Origin: Pyrocephalus nanus
Lineage: Eukaryota; Chordata; Aves; Passeriformes; Tyrannidae
DNA: 64,000 nt
NCBI GenBank assembly: GCA_038380795.1
Contig: CM076262.1
Location: forward strand, 1,642,121 to 1,706,120
Reading direction: 5' to 3'
A model generated the notes under the pieces. It worked only from the letters and a program-made list of their open reading frames with translations, was not told the origin of the DNA and made no database searches. Below are positions 60,892-64,000 of this stretch, one piece after another (the first letter of the stretch is position 1; each line of letters opens with the position of its first letter). The position numbers and the translations under genes were made by a program.

Positions 60892-61928
60892 GATTGTATT
60901 GCTTTATTTGGACTGGATTTGTATTATTCCCATCCTTCTGCTACTTTAAGAGTGTTTAGTTTTGAATGGAATTTTATGCAACAGGCTGAGAATATCTGGG
61001 TCCATTTGAAAGAGTTTGAGTATAGAAACCTGAAGAATTTTCTGTTCAAGAAACTCATTGACTTGAAATTAACAGAGTAAATATTGTCCATAGCATCTAC
61101 AGGCATCTAAATCATCAGAAGGTTTTTAATAATTAAATTTCACATGGGGTCAATCCCATTCCATCTAGAATGTGAATCAAGTTCCCATCACACTGTTATT
61201 CTAACTCAAAATTTGTAAGCAACCTGAAGTTTCAAATAAGGAAAAGGGAAAGATATTCTGATTGTTGCAGGCATTTTTGGAACATATAAGTATGTATTGA
61301 TAGGGATTCTAAAACTACCAGTGTGCTATGCAACTTGTTTCAAGTCGCAAACTTGCAGGAGACGAAGGAAAACTTTTTGACAGCATGTGTTCATTTCTTC
61401 AGCCCATGTAAGCTCTCTTGTTTTTAGTGGATTTTGGATGATTAGATTTCTGAATTGGTTGAGAGCATCGATTAATTGGACCTTATGCCATTCTGACTGT
61501 CAATTTTCTTCATTTTCTACTTTGTGAGAGGTAGAGTTGTATTACTTTGATTTTAGAGTTCTTTCCTGTGAGATAAGGGAGTGAAAGCTGGGTTATAAGC
61601 TAAATAAGGATGCCAGTTAAGCTCATACCTTTTTCTAAAATGACATTTTTATAGAGTTTGGTGTCCTCCTGCATGCGGTTACAGTTCCCTGGCATTCAGC
61701 TCTTCAGGAATTGGAAATAGTATGAAACATACATTTGTGATGGAAAAAATATTCTTCATATAAGATCAGTAAATGCTTATATAGGATTACTGTCTGTTGG
61801 TAAAGACCTGCAGTTTTATGCTTCAGAGGTAGAAGCGTTTGGATGGTAATGAAGGGATTCTTGTATACAGTTAACAAAGCATGGTGAGATCCTTTGGGGC
61901 ATAATTCTTGACATATAGTAATAATACA

Positions 61929-62290
61929 CTGCATTTCATCTGAGGATTTCAAAGAACTTTATAGAAAACATCACTGAATTAAGTATCACTTTAACCCCCT
62001 GTGGAGCAGTGTTAAGACTTGAGTCTTATGCAGAAATGAATGCAGAAATACCATGTCATTTCTATGGTATGTTGGTCACTGTACCCTTGCTGCACACAGG
62101 TAATTCAGGAACCTTCAGTCATATGTGTCTTGACTGGTATTTTCAGATGGAGATCATAAGGCATAGAGAAACACATTGACCTGGTCCAGGCATAGAATAA
62201 CTTCAGTATAAGTGTCCCAACACTAAAATAATCCCAAACAGTCAAGGCTGTTTCCAGCGACAGTTGGCTTGGGCTTCTGGATCTCTCTGC
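61929..62290 (+). mobile_element. probable ancient MIR/L2/L3-type repeat relic
   Basis: Three landmarks of the old amniote 'core' repeat are in order. catctgaggatttcaaagaa at 61938-61957 resembles 'catctgaggatctcaaagcac'. taaccccctgtggagcag near 61992-62009 resembles 'aacacccctgtgaggtagg'. ttttcagatggagatcataa then ggcatagagaaacacattga at 62140-62180 resembles 'ttttacagatggggaaactgaggcacagagaa'. The rest is too decayed to align by eye. The family assignment (MIR, L2 or L3 tail) is uncertain. Confidence 0.5.
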
Positions 62291-64000
62291 TGCTGTACAG
62301 TTTGAAGCTCTATGTAATATTGCAGAAGATAACACTTTGCAAACAGTGCTGTTGGAACCTGGCCATTTAGAGTAACAATTTCATGAGTTCTGATATGTTG
62401 ATACAAATGTATGTCAGAAAAACAGACTATTTTAATGTATTCAAAGCATTGGTAGGAGATACACTAAACACACATCTCTTCAAGGGCAAGACACAAACAG
62501 TATACTTGCAAAGTACAAGAGCAGAAACCATCTGTTGTGTAGAGTATTTTGATGAAAACATACATGGTGAAAACCACAGCTAATTAACGGTTATTCCACG
62601 ATGCAATTTAGGGCTTTTAAAATTATCTTATTTAGAAAATTGTTTTGGAGAGAGAATTGTAAAAGACACTTTGTGTTTTGCCCCATCAGCACTGCTGCAT
62701 GTTTATGGCTGCCTTTTGTCCATCATTCCTAAGGACCTTTGATTCACCTCTTGTCCCTTTTTTTGAAGGAGATACTAGGATTGTCTTAGAAGTGTTCTTT
62801 GTTATTTTGCTATTCTAGACCTCATATTTTGTGATAGTGAAATATAAATTGTTTCTCTCCTTTATCTGTAGCAACAAGTGAAAACATGTAGGTTCTCAAT
62901 TGACATGATTTTGGCTAAAATCGTATTTTTAAATAGAAACCAAGTAAGGGTTATGCTAATAGCACCTCATTTGTAATTTAAACTGCAGCTGTTAACATTC
63001 AATAATGGAACCATACATCAAGGAGTTTTCTGCAAAAACAGAAAAATACTAATTCCTCATCCTCAGATCTGCAAATCCAGACTGATGGGATTTCAGCCCT
63101 TCATCTTTTAGTGACAGGCGGCAGCATCAGTGGAATAAAACCAAAATGTGATCCCCTTTCTCTCCACCCCCTTCCCCTAATTTTACTCTAACAGAGAAAG
63201 AATCATAGTTTTAGCTGGTATCTTTGCCCAGGGGAAAAAATGGTCTGTCATCAGGTCTTTTAGGGAGGAAGAGCTCTTCAGTGGAGCAGATAAATGGTAT
63301 TTTGATTCTCAGGGTGCATGTTACACCTGGATTTTTGCAAGATAAATGATTTCTGAGACAATTATTAAAAGCAAAAGCAAGGTCATCAACCTTCTCCCAA
63401 GAGGTCTTTATCTCTCAGTTTTTGTTTCTGATGACAATGTTGAATATGGGGGAGATGGGCTCCAGATGAACTACCTGGAGCTGTGCGCTCATAAGAGCAA
63501 TCCCCATTGTACTTCTATTTTTAAAACTACAAAAATCAGTGACTCTGATCAGATTTTTTTCTAGATAAATTTTAATTGATTTTGCAATAATTTAATGCAC
63601 GCATGTTGACGTTTATCATTCTAAATCCCCTAACACGCATATATTACAGTGAAGTCCTCTACAATTAATAATGAAATAGAGGCCTTCGAGTATTTTGAAG
63701 TTGAGACCTCCTGTGTCTTTGGAGAAATTCATTTTGAAACCCTACAGCTAAATTCAAAAGATCTTCATTGTCTGCAAATGAGTTGCTCTTGTACTGGAGT
63801 TGGCTTATGAAGCTGAATCCCTGTATATGACTGGAAATACTCAATTGCCTAAAGAGAGAAATACATAAATCTGACCCAGCAAAAGAAATCTTTACAAATT
63901 GCCATGCAAAACAAAAATAATGTGGTCTTATGCCTAGAACAGAAAATGGTTATCACCTTGGTATTGCTAGGCTTCTATAGCATCTCTGTTAGTATTTTAG
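62291..64000. other. non-coding stretch, no gene recognised
   Basis: No repeat family was named here. The last part (63340-63780) is motif-rich and repeat-free, and is listed separately as a candidate conserved block. Short frames (plus 62383-62583 and 63346-63564) have no domain. Confidence 0.5.
63340..63780. promoter_or_regulatory. candidate conserved non-coding block (by look only)
   Basis: The sequence has few simple repeats and preserves CpGs in AT-rich text (aatgcacgcatgttgacgtt, aacacgcat). It also has homeodomain-like words (caattaataatgaaatag, gcaataatttaatgc) and a TGACGT half-site for CREB-type factors near 63607-63612. The 72-codon plus frame inside (63346-63564) has balanced composition, so a coding exon is not excluded, but the flanks do not show a clear acceptor and donor pair. 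Confidence 0.25.

Larger units (their letters stand above)
57867..61928. other. non-coding stretch, no gene recognised
   Basis: AT-rich sequence with two compact hairpin-forming repeats (60272-60296 and 60861-60891) and an octamer-like atttgcat at 60434-60441. At 59219 a good acceptor-like string (ttttatttctctctttag) is followed by AATAAA at 59264-59269. A terminal exon is imaginable but unsupported. No domain-bearing frame was seen. Confidence 0.5.

Noticed and set aside
1..64000. CRISPR array, operon, phage or bacterial defence system
   Set aside because: No regularly spaced direct repeats, no dense coding and no bacterial gene structure. CR1 and SINE content show vertebrate nuclear DNA.

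Overview
This window looks like AT-rich, non-coding nuclear DNA from a bird, either a large intron or intergenic sequence. The bird assignment rests on repeats. At least nine segments on both strands match CR1 non-LTR retrotransposons, several with the 3' tip typical of avian CR1 (variants of ATTCTGTGATTCT or its complement). One short element at 25971-26098 joins a decayed tRNA-Ile-like head to a CR1-type tail. That architecture is known from tRNA-Ile-derived SINEs of passerine birds, so a passerine is the best guess. All family matches are from memory of consensus sequences; no search was run.

Layout. 1-5.2 kb: unassigned DNA with two GC-richer patches (about 600-850 and 2180-2420). 5.2-5.5 kb: a CR1 3' end followed by an A-rich tract. 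5.5-14 kb: AT-rich single-copy-looking DNA with a 34-base T run at 9551-9584. 14-14.6 kb: a CR1 endonuclease-region fragment. 21.3-26.1 kb: a cluster of degraded CR1 pieces plus the SINE. 28.3-28.7 kb: a GC-richer patch with a perfect 22-base palindrome. 30.16 kb: a CR1 tip. 33.2-34.2 kb: the longest CR1, covering the end of the reverse transcriptase and the 3' UTR. 39.8-40.3 kb: another CR1 3' part. 44.7-48.8 kb: repeat-poor sequence with motif-dense blocks that read like conserved non-coding elements. 55.1-55.7 kb: an ancient CR1. 56.2 kb: a possible non-coding exon. 57.5-57.9 kb: a CR1 3' end. 61.9-62.3 kb: a possible MIR/L2/L3-type relic. The last kilobase is again motif-dense and repeat-poor.

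No protein-coding gene could be supported. The open reading frames are short (the longest about 158 codons), lack recognisable domains outside the CR1 copies, and often overlap on both strands, as expected by chance in such DNA. No tRNA, rRNA, snRNA gene, CRISPR array or convincing endogenous retrovirus was recognised. The retroelement copies are all truncated and broken, so nothing here forms a working pathway. I did not find a previously undescribed system. The observations most worth checking are the SINE, several perfect inverted repeats, the candidate exon at 56188-56325 and the candidate conserved blocks.
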